Part shown: in pieces, positions 36,956 through 48,693 of the stretch
How positions within the stretch are numbered: the stretch's first letter is position 1
Layout of the letters: each line of letters opens with the position of its first letter
Source: Clarireedia homoeocarpa
Lineage: Eukaryota > Ascomycota > Leotiomycetes > Helotiales > Rutstroemiaceae
Assembly: GCA_001465935.1 (NCBI GenBank)
Contig: LNKV01000042.1
Coordinates: forward strand, 290,305-354,304
Length of the DNA stretch: 64,000 nt
Reading direction: 5' to 3'
Translations under genes and position numbers: made by a program
The notes under the pieces: generated by a model
Told to the model about the DNA's origin: nothing
Seen by the model: only the letters and a program-made list of their open reading frames with translations
Database searches by the model: none

Positions 36956-38595
36956 ATGTCGGACCTCAAAGCAACAGTATCCGAGACCACAAGCAGCTCT
37001 GGCCACGCCGGGTTCCACGTGGAAGGATATGAGAAGATCGAGTACGATTTCACTTTCATTGATGGTGTCTTCAATGTCGACAATCCAAACCTTGCAGACT
37101 GTTACAAGCGGTGGCAAAGATGTTTGGCTGTCACCGACTTGAACATCTACAACGTCTATGGCAAGCAGATGGAAAAGTACTTTCAGCATTATGGCATCGA
37201 GCTGGTCATCCACAAGACCAAAATCGGCGAGAAAGCCAAAACTATCCCAACGTTTCTGAGTATTGTAGACTCTATGAACGAGTTTGGAATATTCCGCAAA
37301 GTTTGTACTCTGGCCAATCTTTCAATGAGCCCTTCATCAAGGCAGTGCTAACAGTTCTATAGGAGCCGGTACTCGTTGTAGGGGGAGGACTGGTTACCGA
37401 TGTCGCTGGGTAAGTTTCTTGCTTTCCTTTCCCCTTTGCTTTTGCCTTGTTTTTGCCTTGTTAGCTGAATATAAACTGACGTGTTGCCCAGGTTCGCGTG
37501 CGCAGCATACCGAAGAAATACCAACTTCATCCGAGTCCCAACTACCGTCATTGGACTAATTGATGCGTCCGTATCCATCAAGGTCGCAGTCAACTACGGA
37601 AACTACAAGAACAGGTTAGGTGCTTACCACGCTCCAATCCACACTTTCCTCGATTTCACATTCCTTCGTACCTTACCCACGGCCCAAATCCGTAATGGAT
37701 TCGCAGAATTGATCAAGATCTCTTCCTGTGCCCATCTCGAGACATTCAATCTTTTGGATAAGTACTGTGAGCAGCTCATTGAGAACTCTTTTGGGCGAGC
37801 CGATGGCTCCTCGCAGGAATTGATCGATGCGGCGGATAAGATAAACAGAGATGGTATCCACGAGATGTTAAAGCTAGAGACACCTAACCTTCACGAGATT
37901 GGTCTGGATCGTGTTATCGCTTACGGTCACACGTAAGTATTCTTTGGGACATATCAGAGAACTCAGCTAACATCCACAGATGGTCACCTCTTCATGAGCT
38001 GGTACCAGAGACACCACTCCGTCATGGACATGCTATTTCTATCGACATGGCCTACTCAGCAACACTTGCGAACAATCGCAAGTTATTGAGTGATGAGGAG
38101 CATCGTCGAATTCTCAACTTGTTTTCGAGAGCCGGTCTCTCCATGGACCACCATCAATTCGACGAGGAAATCCTTGCCAAGGCAACTGCTGCAATTTTAA
38201 AGACCCGCGATGGGCGACTGAGAGCAGCTGTGCCGAACCCTCTTGGATCCTGCACTTTCCTTAACGATGTCTCGGCAGAGGAGATGAACGCTGCTTTACG
38301 TCGTCACAAGGAGTTGATGAAAGAATACCCACGAAATGGCGAAGGATTGGAGGCATATGTCGATGCTTCTGATACTGGATACACCGAGAATGCGAAGACG
38401 GAAGAGGAGATAGTGATTGAAAATTCGGCAAAGAAGGCTGGTCGATTGAACGGTACTAATGGTCATGTGAAGAAGGTGGCCAATGGATGCTCCCCAGTCA
38501 CTGGGAAGCTCAATGGTTTTGTCAATGGAAATAGTGCAGCACTGTGCAATGGCACTACAGGAAACCACACCAACGGTCATGCTATTGGTATCTAG
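36956..38595 (+). CDS. Sugar-phosphate cyclase (DHQS-like; probable desmethyl-4-deoxygadusol synthase)
   Basis: Exons 36956-37300, 37363-37409, 37492-37932 and 37980-38595 join to 482 aa. The start MSDLKATVSE (context CAAACATGTC) was preferred to an in-frame ATG at 36848 that would add a repeat-encoded Ser-Ala stretch. The 3-dehydroquinate-synthase fold is shown by VLVVGGGLVTDVAGFACAAY (NAD binding), RVPTTVIGLIDASVSIKVAVN, the metal ligands in NGFAELIK, YGHTWSPLHE and LRHGHAISIDM, and LGAYHAP. It is not the primary-metabolism enzyme, which in fungi is part of the AROM pentafunctional protein. The stand-alone form next to an O-methyltransferase suggests DDGS, using sedoheptulose 7-phosphate on the way to mycosporines; EEVS-type activity is the main alternative. 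The C-terminal 60 residues are a low-complexity Asn/Gly tail. Confidence 0.88.
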
Positions 38596-39123
38596 ATAGT
38601 TGATATATGGGGGGTTTCTAGCTATCGCACCCGGTTCTATGGTTAGATTAGGAAAGAGTCCCGAGCAGGTTCTTGCAGAGAATGCGCCCACTACGCTCAG
38701 CTCGAGCTACAGAGTCATAAGTCAAACCTTGGATTGATCGCCATGATCTGAGCGATGTGGAGATGATTGTGTGATCATCAAGATTTATTTACTAGTAATT
38801 AGTGGTTATAGTAGGACTTGATGTGCTCATGGATTGATACCGAGTTCTAACGACTCATTCACCATGCTTTGGCCTTCATGATAAATTCATGATAAATGCA
38901 TTCTATTAACTCATTGAAATCGGGATATCTTTCTAGATCAATACGCCTGCAGCCCATCCTACCCCATTCCCCTATCTCCCAAGTCACTCATCAAGGCATT
39001 TGTTGCATCATAAATACATACAAATATCAAAATCCGCCCAGCTTTCCCCGCATTAAACCCCCTCGCATTAAATCCCTTCGCATACTTCTTAATCCACACC
39101 GAGCCCCAGAAATGCGCCTTAAC
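38596..39123. other. Convergent intergenic region
   Basis: 3' regions of the cyclase (+) and the GGPP synthase (-). No coding signal. Confidence 0.5.
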
Positions 39124-40379
39124 TCAAATCGCAATCTTATCCAAAATCTTCAACACACCCTTGCCTTTTTTCTCACCCTCTCCATCCTGCTCATCCAACT
39201 CGTCAATTAACTTTTTCGCCCTCTCCGTCAACGTACTCAGCACCTTTCTCGTGTACTCAAAACTGCCCGTCTGCTCCATATATGCCACGGCGTATTTCTT
39301 CACTTGCTCATCATCTGTCTTCTGCTTCAAAATATTCAAAAGCACGAGATTGTCCGGCTTCGCGCGGATACTGTGGATGATTGGGAAGGAGAATTTGCCC
39401 TCGGTGAGATCCTCGCAGAGACCTTTGTTGTGTGAGTATTCGGGGGAAGAGAGGTTTTGATAGTCGTCGCGGATTTGGAAGATGATGCCAATGAGGTTGA
39501 CTAGTGGCACGTAATCCCTGGTGAATGTGTTAGTTCTGAGGGAGAAGGTGAAGATCTGTAGAGGTGGGATTGGCTTGGGACGTACTTGGAACTTCTGCTT
39601 TCGGCTTGCATCAACTTGACTGCGAGACGGAAGAGTCCTCCTGTTTTGTTACCAACCATTTCCACGTAATCATCTTCGCTGGGACATGTCAATGTGTCTC
39701 TCCAGAATAGATCCATGCCCTGACCTCGATGTAGATTCAATAACTCTTCTGTGTAAATGATAATAGCTTGTGGGTTGTTGAGCTTTTGCAACTCCTGTAA
39801 TGCGCAGAAGTAGACGTAGTTTGCCGAATTGATGGTTTGCGCTGTTCCGAAAATGCTGTGCGCGACAGGTAGCCCTCGACGTAACAATGAAGAATCTTCT
39901 ACATCATCGACAAGAAGCGACGCTGTATGCAGCATTCTTACCACTTTTGTAATAACATCCAAGCTTTCTTTTGGTACTTCGAGCCATTCATTGAATGCAG
40001 CAATCAATAGTTTCCTGATATCCTTCCCTGGATGCGCCTCCAGGTAATCATAAGGCCCAAACAAAATCTTCTCCTTCTCTGGCGACCATGAGCTTTTCCC
40101 CGTGAAGGTCATCTCGTTCTGATTGTATTTTGAGGGATCCGGCGGCGACCCGGGTTGAATGGCAGGATTTATAGAGTTGCCTGACTGTGCCGCACGCGAA
40201 TTAAGTCTTTGGCTAATCCAATCCCCTTCAGGCACAGGGCGCAAGACCGGTTTGGATGCAGTATGGTTTATTCCGTTGTAACCGGTCGACGATGTTCGCG
40301 GAGGGATGGCGTTGGGAGATTGGAGGTTTTCGGAGACCATGCTGGAAGGAGCGCGAGTGGGAGTATCGACCTGAGACAT
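39124..40379 (-). CDS. Geranylgeranyl diphosphate synthase
   Basis: Exons on the minus strand are 40379-39586 and 39517-39124, giving 395 aa; an in-frame ATG at 40412 would add 11 residues. After a Ser/Pro-rich N-terminal extension of about 100 residues, the polyprenyl synthase domain shows GPYDYLEAHPGKDIRKLL, the first aspartate-rich motif LLVDDVEDSSLLRRG, ELLNLHRGQGMDLFWRD, GNKTGGLFRLAVKLM and the second motif FQIRDDYQNL with GLCEDLTEGKFSFPIIH. The four-residue DDxxD first motif without insertion and the DDYQN second motif fit fungal GGPP synthases. The product GGPP serves protein prenylation and diterpene or carotenoid routes. No terpene cyclase or P450 lies within the window, so a housekeeping role is likely. 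Confidence 0.93.
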
Positions 40380-40412
40380 TTGATCTTTCTCTTGTTGGCA
40401 AGTGCTGAGCAA

Positions 40413-41588
40413 TGCCTGGCAATGCCTAGAGTCTTTCGTGGTGTCTGGGTGGGGAAATGACTGGCAGACAAATCTTGCATAAGCCTGCGCTGCTTCTGCT
40501 GTAACGTCGGTTGATTGATTGATTGATTGGATTTGGTACGGAAACTGAGCTTCCTAAGCCCAACTGCGGGGTTTATAAACTCATCATCTAACAAAGGCAA
40601 TTATTGAACAGTGTCGGCGCCTTTGCGGCCATGGCTATGTCAGTAGGAGGGAGGGAGGACGGACAGGTGAAACTACTTTAAGTAGAGTTAGATGCACCCA
40701 GACAGTTCTTTACCATGGGCGACGTCACAGCGGCAAGCTTCGGATTGGACGAAGTAGGCTCGTTCATTTATGAGGGGGGGATTGTATTTGCTAAGCGTTC
40801 TGCAGTGCACGTACAGGCATGAGGTTCATCTGATTGGCAGCTTGTTGGAGAGTGAGGTCTCTCCGTTGGTCGTAGTGCATTGGTTTTGTACTACCATATT
40901 GGGCAATTGTGAAGTTTTGGTAGAAATCTTGGACCATCCAAGCCGGCGCCCGCTATGGGAACTGTTTCAAATGACCAGCTTGAGGTGCAACGGGAACGGG
41001 GAACCACGTCATGTGGATAATCTCTTCTTCATCTCTTCCCTTTTCCCTTGCCCTTGCCAGCTGTCTGTATGGATTTTGTAGAACAAGTTCACCGCTTGCC
41101 GAAAGAAATAGATTCTGCCGGGCCTTGTCCACCGAGCACTGAAATAGAAACAATCCGAGGTGGTTGCCCGTCCAACACCCGATCATTTACGTATCCGAGA
41201 GACTCTTTGACCACAATATCCTAGCCCGGAAAGCAACAGCGCATACTTCTTATATGCATCGTTGAATTCATCCAAGAATTCCTTTGTACTTTCTCGTTCT
41301 CGACTTTGCTGATGCTGGCCATGCAATAAATCCAAACAAATATCAAATTTCTTTTTCCCAGTTTTCAAGTTTCTCAAACCGAAGTTTGCTTTCTCTTCCT
41401 TTTTTTTTTGGTGTATTAATTAATATTGACATCTACAACTTCTCTTCGATTTTCACAAACGTCTGTACTTGTACAAATAAAACAATACACATTCCACTAG
41501 TGCTCGCATTCAACTTATCTCCAATCTTATCAAGGGCACATACACATACAAATCCAACGTGCAAAAACGGGGCCGAGTTCCAAGAACA
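40413..41588. other. Intergenic; promoters of GGPP synthase and cdc14
   Basis: Divergent spacing of about 1.2 kb. Pyrimidine-rich sequence lies on the cdc14 side. No other coding signal. Confidence 0.5.
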
Positions 41589-42552
41589 ATGGAAGCCCTC
41601 CTCTCCCTCTCCTTCGACAATCTTTCATCATACGACGCGTCCAAAATCCGCAAAGGGCTCCGCCAAGTAGAAGGACTGCTCGCACAAATCTGTCTTTCCA
41701 ATCCATCTCGCCCCTCTACCGCCGACCGACGTCGTTCAATCATCGATACGGGAAAAGAACCCCCGCCACGGAAGACGCTCTCGGAATTACCCAACGATGC
41801 CGCATTTCGTGAATTTTTCAGACTGCAGGAAGGGTTCGAATGGAACGTGGCTATGCGATTGGTTACTTGTTTGGATCGATTGATGGGGAAGAGTAATGAT
41901 GGGCAGAGTGATATTTTGATTATTCAGACGTTGGATTTGATACAGGGGATTTTGTTACTGCATCCGCCGAGTAGGAGTTTGTTTTCGAGGGAATTATATA
42001 TGAATGTATAGTAGACCCCTTCCATACCCTCCTTTCCCCCCCTCCCCCCCCATCACATCACATCCCACCTCCCAACTTAAATTGGAAAAAAAATCTAACA
42101 TCCACCAATAGCATCTCCTCGACCTTCTCGAACCCGTCAATTGCCCTGCCATTCAATCCGCCACCCTCCTCACCCTCGTCTGTGCCCTGATCGACACGCC
42201 AAAGAACACCCGCACCTTTGAAACCCTCGACGGTCTTCTCACCATCACCTCGATCTTTAAATCCCGTGAGACGAGTCGCGAGGTAAAGCTAAAGCTTGTT
42301 GAGTTCCTATATTTCTACCTGATGCCTGAGACGCCTGCTATACCGAATAATGCGTTGGCAAGGGCATTTAACGGCAATGGGAGGGAAAAGGAAAGGGAGA
42401 GTGGAAGAGCAAGAGCGGATAGTGTTGGTGAAGCAATAACCAAGAGCACTGAGGAGAAACAAGCGTTGTTGGGGAGGTACCTGCATAGTGTGGAGGAGCT
42501 GGTGGCGGATTTGAGGGAAAGTCATCCGTTTGGGAATCAATTGGAGGGGTAA
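41589..42552 (+). CDS. cdc14: Septation initiation network component Cdc14
   Basis: Two exons, 41589-42005 and 42112-42552, give 285 aa. The sequence runs MEALLSLSFDNLSSYDASKI, RKGLRQVEGLLAQICLS, PNDAAFREFFRLQEGFEWN and LIIQTLDLIQGILLLHPPS in exon 1, then HLLDLLEPVNCPAIQSA, LDTPKN-like LIDTPKNTRTFE and LKLVEFLYFYLMPETP in exon 2, as in the SIN Cdc14 family (PF08045). This is not the Cdc14 phosphatase: the fission-yeast protein of the same name partners Sid1 kinase at the spindle pole body. The donor (GTATAG) is weak but is the only phase-0 choice that keeps the family sequence. An in-frame stop follows directly if it is not spliced. Confidence 0.9.
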
Positions 42553-44212
42553 TGCGGAACTTTTTAAATCTGAAGTATCGAAGCGAAACTGATGGGATGG
42601 CATGGAAGAGCATGTTGAGATGAAAGACACTATACGTTGTATGCTGATGTTGACGGACCGAAACGGGAAATTTTCTTTTCATTTGTTCATATGCACTATG
42701 GATTGATTACTGGAGGAGTTGAAGCTCAAATGATGGCGTTTATTAGGTATGGGAGGATTTTTGTGTTTTTGATTTTTTCGGGGGTTTTCCCCTGCATTTT
42801 CTTTACTGAATTGCTCTTCTATTCAAGGGGTGATTGACAGAGGAGTTTGTGGTTGGTAAATCCCAATACTATACGCTTTTCTGCTTGTTTCGTTTTATGT
42901 TCATAGCATATCAAGAATCATTACATGTTTTGTAAATAAATCAGAGATGGGAACTGGAAAACCATTCAGACTGCCTTACCATATTTGCACTGCTCAATGC
43001 TACTCTGTACATCAAATTTGGATGATCTGCACATCTTTTCCATGGCCGGGTACTGAAAGTAGCAGGTCTCATGGGAGATTTTCTTACACACTGTTGGATG
43101 GGCTCCAACTACATGCATGTATGTGTGTGCATCCATGCAGAACATCAGCCGATGGAACTGCGGAAATACAAGTAGGAATCTCGGGAACACAACCAAACTA
43201 TGTTAGTTCTAAGTGTTTTGCTGATCCAAACCAAGATAGACGTGAGTATACTCGGTGGAAAAGGCCTCGATTCGTCGCTTTCATAACTATCCGGCCTTGT
43301 TTTCCGTGAAGTCGGTTTCTTCTCCCGATATGAGTACAAAGTACCATTGGTTAAGGGGGGCACAATAAATGGACACCTTTTAGGAATCAGGTGGGCAGGA
43401 AGATGGTAGGTAAGAGGCCGGAATCACACCATCTGGTATTTGGGACTTGGGACTTGGTACTGGGGACTTGGTACTTGGGACTTGGTACTTGGTAGTTGGT
43501 AGTTGGTAGTTGGTAGTTGGTACTTGATACTTGGTACTTGATACTTGGTACTTGGTACTTGGTACTTCCTCGCCACACTTTTATATGCATGTGATCGATG
43601 CATCCCATTTGAGCCTCCCGTTCCACTCTCGGACTCTCTCTGTCTCTCTCTTTCTCGCACTCTATCCCCTCGACAAACCGGAACCCACAGAATCTAGAAT
43701 CCCTCGCCCTATCCTAGCATCCGATCCTACATACATACATATCCCCCCCCCTTTTCCCCCTCCCCCTCCCCCACACCATCCAATCACAACCCCTCATATA
43801 TATGGCTTACAGCTGACTTCAGCTATCTTGGCTTATTCCTGACCCCGACCTTTCCAATGAGTTGCTTTTTGATGCACGTCTTTCATGCGAACCTTTTTTA
43901 ATCCAATTTTTTTTCTTTTGTACTTGCATTTTTGGTGTGGGTGTGTGTGTGGGTGGTATTGTGATTTTCTTCCCCATCCCATCCCATCCCATCCCATCGC
44001 ATTCGCGTTTTGTCGCATCGAGAAATTTTCCCTCTTTGCGAGTGGTTAAATACTGGCTCTCCTTGTCTTATATCGATTATAATATTGTCGCTATTCATAG
44101 AGACTACAAGCATGGATTAAGCTTAATATTTTTTATTAGATATCGGTGTTTGTTGCGACGATAATATCAAGTTAATGTTGGTTGGCCTAGGTCTATAGTT
44201 ATCGTCGAGACA
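42553..44212. other. Intergenic with TACTTGG repeats
   Basis: Contains a TACTTGG/TAGTTGG array (about 43436-43566), C-rich tracts near 43745 and a short CCCAT repeat near 43975-44000. Frames through them are low-complexity only. Confidence 0.5.
43436..43566. repeat. GGTACTT / GGTAGTT heptamer array
   Basis: About 130 bp of 7-bp units, mostly TTGGTAC, TTGGTAG and TTGATAC. The frames read Tyr-Gln-Val-Pro-Ser repeats on the reverse strand. Confidence 0.9.
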
Positions 44213-45558
44213 ATGATTCTCTTACGGATCCAGCTATTATTGCTAACGACGCTCAGGTGGATGCTAGCGGAAGCAGCATTCATCCAACCACAACAGTATG
44301 GAAGACTTCAGATGGAAAATGCTTTTAATTCGCAATATTATTCCGGATTCGAAAACGCACGACTAGTGGAAAGAGACACTAGGGTTTGTGCGAGCGATGC
44401 ACATTCTTGTAAGTGTTGCTGATCCGTTGTTGATCCGTTGTTGATCCGTTGTTGATCCGTTGCTGTTCCTGATTATGCATTTATACAAAACTTCATCTTC
44501 TGTACCTCTTCCTTCAATACGTATTAAACAGTTCTCTGAACTAGAAAAAGCAACTGACATCATAAATCGTAGGCCTCGATATAAACGCAACTGGCATCTG
44601 CTGCCCCAACACCCATTACTGCATGACTAGCATGACCAACTCCACTCTCTCCCCTATGTGCTGTCCTCTCCTCTCCAACTGCAAATCCCCTTGCTCAGAA
44701 AATTCCTACCTCTGCTCAACCATTGTTACCCTAACTCTAACCCTCTCTTCATCTCTTTCATCCTTCCCTTCCCCAACGACAACAACCTCTCTCCACTCCA
44801 CCACCACCTGCTGTTCCCGCTTCTGCCCTTCCACAAACCTCTATCGCTGCCCGCTCTCTCTCGGCGGCGGCTGTTGCTCCCTCTCCGCCACCTGTATCAC
44901 CTCCAGCTGCTACTATCCTCCCACATCCACCGCTGCTGCTATGGAAACGAGTTCCGCGTCAAGAACCGGGACGGGTGTGGGTGCTACTGGGAGTGCAGAT
45001 GATGAGGGAGATGATGATGACGATGGAACAAAGAAAGGGTTATCTACAGGTGCGAAAGCCGGGATCGGGATAGGCGTCGCTGGAGGAGTACTTTTACTTC
45101 TGGGACTAGGCATCTGGTATGTGAAACTCCACCGACGACGGGCAGCAGAAAATCAAAGGTATCTGGATGAAATGGCGGAGAACAGTACGATAGCGCATTC
45201 GCACTCGGTCGCGGAGTCAAAGAGACCGAGTGCCGGGGGTAAAGGGGGTTCGGATTACTTTTCCCAGGGAAAGAGGAAGATGGGGCCGTACGAGGAAGGT
45301 ACGGGTACGGGTATGGTGGATATGGGTGTGGGTATGAGTTCGGAGGGACGGATGCATGGTCAGGGGCAGAGTAGAGAAAGAGGTGTGCCGCTTACACCGC
45401 AGAGTCCGAATGATATTGTGGTGCCGGTGGAAATAGACTCTACAGGGACGAGTCCTGGCTGGGAGGGGCTAGGTAGAGGGAGAAATCAGACTATGAATGG
45501 GGATTTGGAGGGGAATAGAATGGTGAATGATCAAGGGAGGAGTAACACATGTTGCTGA
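44213..45558 (+). CDS. Cys-rich secreted-type membrane protein, unknown function
   Basis: Exons 44213-44408 and 44573-45558 give 393 aa. There is a signal peptide (about residues 1-22, MILLRIQLLLLTTLRWMLAE), then an extracellular part with many cysteines (CLDINATGICCPNTHYC, MCCPLLSNCKSPC, TTCCSRFCPS, GGCCSLSATC, SSCYYPP). A Ser/Thr/Asp linker, one membrane helix (AGIGIGVAGGVLLLLGLGIW, about residues 282-301) and a disordered Gly/Ser-rich cytosolic tail follow. The layout is common among fungal cell-surface proteins; I do not assign a ligand. The intron (164 bp) carries a 12-bp tandem repeat. The 3' end of the gene recurs as a damaged copy at 49194-49310. Confidence 0.78.
44421..44466. repeat. 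12-bp tandem repeat in an intron
   Basis: Unit GATCCGTTGTTG, nearly four copies, inside the intron of the Cys-rich membrane protein gene. Confidence 0.85.
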
Positions 45559-46015
45559 GCTGCCGTGAGGTGCTTTTTATTGTTGGGGGGGGGGGGGGGG
45601 GGTGATCATTCTGAAATTTATTAAAGCAGATAAGAATATAATTAGTATCTCTAACTGTTCTACTCACTCATTAAATATATAGTTGAAATCTCGGCTATAC
45701 TTTGATAATCCAAAGAAGCTACTACCGATTTACTTCTAGAACTAACATTAACAGTCTTGAAATAATGAGAGCTCGTTAGCCACTACTGCAAATGGGACTG
45801 ATTAGGAAGTCGACTTCTACTTACATTATAGTCTATTACCACTTTTCTACCTCCTTGCGCTTGGCCATCTCAGTTCACCGGGGATATAACGATTCATCAA
45901 ATGATACTCTATTATCAAAATATCAAAAAACACTATTCATGGATATCATAAAACTTCTACTTGAGCACAAATAATCTCTCAATACAGTTTCAAAGGACAG
46001 GTCAGCTCCACAACA
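45559..46015. other. Convergent intergenic region with a G run
   Basis: Starts with a G homopolymer of about 18 nt (about 45584-45602), a place where sequencing length errors are likely; otherwise AT-rich with no coding signal. Confidence 0.5.
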
Positions 46016-48693
46016 TTAAACCAAACACCACTTCTCCTCTTTGGTCCTCCAGCTCGCCTGTAAAGCAGCTTTCCTCATCTCCTCCCGATCTGTCTCCGAA
46101 TAAGGTACGCGCGGATACTTAAAGTGAGTGCTTCCATGTCTCACCACACTGACAAGCTTCAGATACTGCGCCGTCCACGTAAACCAACCTCTTCTCCGGA
46201 CCACGAGCAACGCTGCGCGCGTGGCCTGGAACTCATAAGCCTCGACTTGCCCAGAACTTTCGCCTTCCAACTTCTGCGGTAGGAGCTCCACTATGACGGC
46301 AAGGAGCGTGGCTTGCGATAAGGCAGCTGATACGTCCGAGAGGTCGGATGTGTCAAATCCAGGTTTGATGTAATATTTATTGCCATCTAAACTACAGACA
46401 ATGTAATTCTTTACAGACTGGTCCGATGCGGGAGGTGGTGAAAGGAGGAATGCTTTTCTAGGTGGAAGAAGCATGGTAAGTCCAATAGGAGGAGCCAGCG
46501 GAATCCGTAGAATTGAACCAAGAACCCAGCGTAAAGTTCTTCCTTCCCGTGTATTAGGGATACGACTCTTAGAGATACTTCCTACAAGATCCATACCAGG
46601 GCCCGCCTTACTACACGGAATTAGTGACGCAGGCGCCCATGAAAACCCCTCTATCGGAAGTTTAGCGCCGGGCACGAAGAGAATAGGGATTGGAACGTCT
46701 GACGCGTGCATTTCCCAGAACCTAGACATGCGCTCGTCTGCTTCAGACTGGGTGATGACCACATCATGATCTTCATCTTCTCCTGGTTCCCGATTCTTGG
46801 AAGGCGCGAGAAGATACTTGAGATCGAAGTCCATGAGGATGGATCCACAGATGGCTTCGTCGCTTGCTACCGTTACGGAGCGGCTGTCGAGGAGGATCAT
46901 CCATATGAATTTTATTCGTTCAGTGAGATTTTGGAAGTTGTGAAGGAAGCTGAATGGGGAGTAACAGTCCCAGCCGATGGAGTTGTAGTAGTTGATTTGG
47001 TTATCGATCTCCCGGTCTTCCCAGAGTCGGCTACCCGCGGAGATGAGAACGGATGCTTCTTTGAATTGGAAAATGAGGCTGTGGTTGATTAGCAAGGAAA
47101 AAATAAAAATAAAAATAAAAATTGATCAAGAGTACTTGGCTGGGGTTATTATATCTTACCGCTTGGCTAAAGCTGCTTCCTGCACGGTCCAGAGTCGTCG
47201 AATCCATCGTGAGGCCTGGATACGCATATTTATCTCCTCATACGAAGCTTTAGCGGGGGATGCTAGTAACTCAGCATCGAGCACTAGAACTCTCTCTGCA
47301 TCTGCATAAACATTCCGCATGGCCATCACAGCCCTGTTGTGAATTTCTTTCGGTGATCGAGGAACACATAGCGTATCCATCCAAAAATACATCTTTCCAA
47401 CGAATCCTCTACCTGGAACCGGGGTCCAACTCCCGTTTGAAGAAGGCAGTGAGTACGATGAAGCACGCTGCCATCGCCCCAAAGAAGATTGCATCTGAAA
47501 GTCAGACAGTCGTTGGAAACTGCCTACTTCCTTTTGTGTTTTGAAATCTGGAATACTGTAGCTTGCTTTCATCCAAGTTACAAGCTGCTCAATCCTGCAA
47601 AGCGTGAGGCTGTTTTTCTGAGGATTGCCCCATCCGTCAGACCAGCTATAGTGCCATCAGCTATATTGCATACCCTCACTCGTCCCACAATGAGGAATTC
47701 TTACACGTGTGAAATAGCAACATATTCCAACTCCGGTTGGCTTTTAGACGACACTATCTCTAGAGCTTTGGTCTCTTCATCAAAACACAACACAGGTACT
47801 TCATCATTTTGCAAGATTTCCTCAAGACGAACGTTATCCACCTCGACCGTATCACACTCACAATCCACGACTAAATGCTTACCGGAACCAGCAAACTCCC
47901 GATATCCCATGCAATCCCTATCAGACTTACTACACCCCTCATGATTAAGTCGTCTCACCGGCGGCTGAAACAAACTAACATAATATTGTCCCAACAAATT
48001 AAACCCCGCCCGAATCTGCTCACTCACAACCGGACACCACCCCAGCTCCTGCATTCTCCTCTCCATAAACGCATTAGGTGTAAGTCTCCAATGCACATCC
48101 TTCTCCCACGGTACATCTCGATACCCCGGCTGCGCAGCCGTTCCCTCTAGATATACACGTCCTCCCCCCCTCCCACAAATCTCCGTCGCGCCAACCTGCA
48201 GCGTGTTTGCAAGAACGTGGATCCCGAAATATGCTTCCTCAGGGAGCGGGTTATCTTCCATCTCCACAAGTGCCAACCAGTAGGTTCGAGCCGTCGCGAA
48301 GCACTTCTGTATGCGGGAATTGCGCGCGTCGAACCGAGAGGCCATATCCGAGAGCGGTCTTTCTGCTTCGACTTGGGCTCGGAATATTTGCATGTACTGC
48401 GGGAGTTTCTCCGTCGTGATCCATTTTCCTTGTGGATCTGTGCGCACAAAATCTTCCATGTTGATGGCGATGTCGAGGACTTCTCGCATCATGCCAAAGT
48501 AGAGCCATGTTTGGAGAAACGAGGCTATCTGTTTGGGAGGGAAGTTCTGTATGTTCCCATCCAGTAGCTGTTCCACATCTAGTCCTTTTGGGTTGCTAAA
48601 ATCAGAGAAATCGAACGAGGAGATGTTGTGATCGGCTACGAATGGGATAAAAACCGGTTTGTAAGGGTTGGAGATAGGGGGTAAGTGCTCCAT
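46016..48693 (-). CDS. HET-domain protein (heterokaryon incompatibility type)
   Basis: Exons on the minus strand are 48693-47705, 47645-47160 and 47078-46016, giving 845 aa with introns of 59 and 81 bp. The HET domain (PF06985) begins near residue 320 with LEYVAISHVWSDGWGNP, continues through YFWMDTLCVPRSPKEIHN, AMRNVYADAERVLVLDAE and IQASRWIRRLWTVQEAA; all four hallmark segments are intact. The N-terminal 300 residues form the region often found ahead of the HET domain in this architecture. The C-terminal region reads on through LIFQFKEASVLI to RTKEEKWCLV without recognised domain. HET proteins trigger cell death after fusion with unlike individuals; most genomic copies have no known allelic role. 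The gene is flanked by a Cys-rich membrane gene and a remnant of that gene's 3' end. Confidence 0.92.

Noticed and set aside
36956..38595. 3-dehydroquinate synthase of the shikimate pathway
   Set aside because: In filamentous fungi that step is part of the AROM fusion protein; the free-standing form beside an O-methyltransferase fits a secondary-metabolism cyclase better.
39124..40379. Diterpene gene cluster around the GGPP synthase
   Set aside because: No terpene cyclase, P450 or transporter nearby; neighbours are a cell-cycle gene and the mycosporine-type pair.
41589..42552. Cdc14 protein phosphatase
   Set aside because: Name coincidence only: no CX5R phosphatase motif; the sequence matches the SIN component Cdc14 family.
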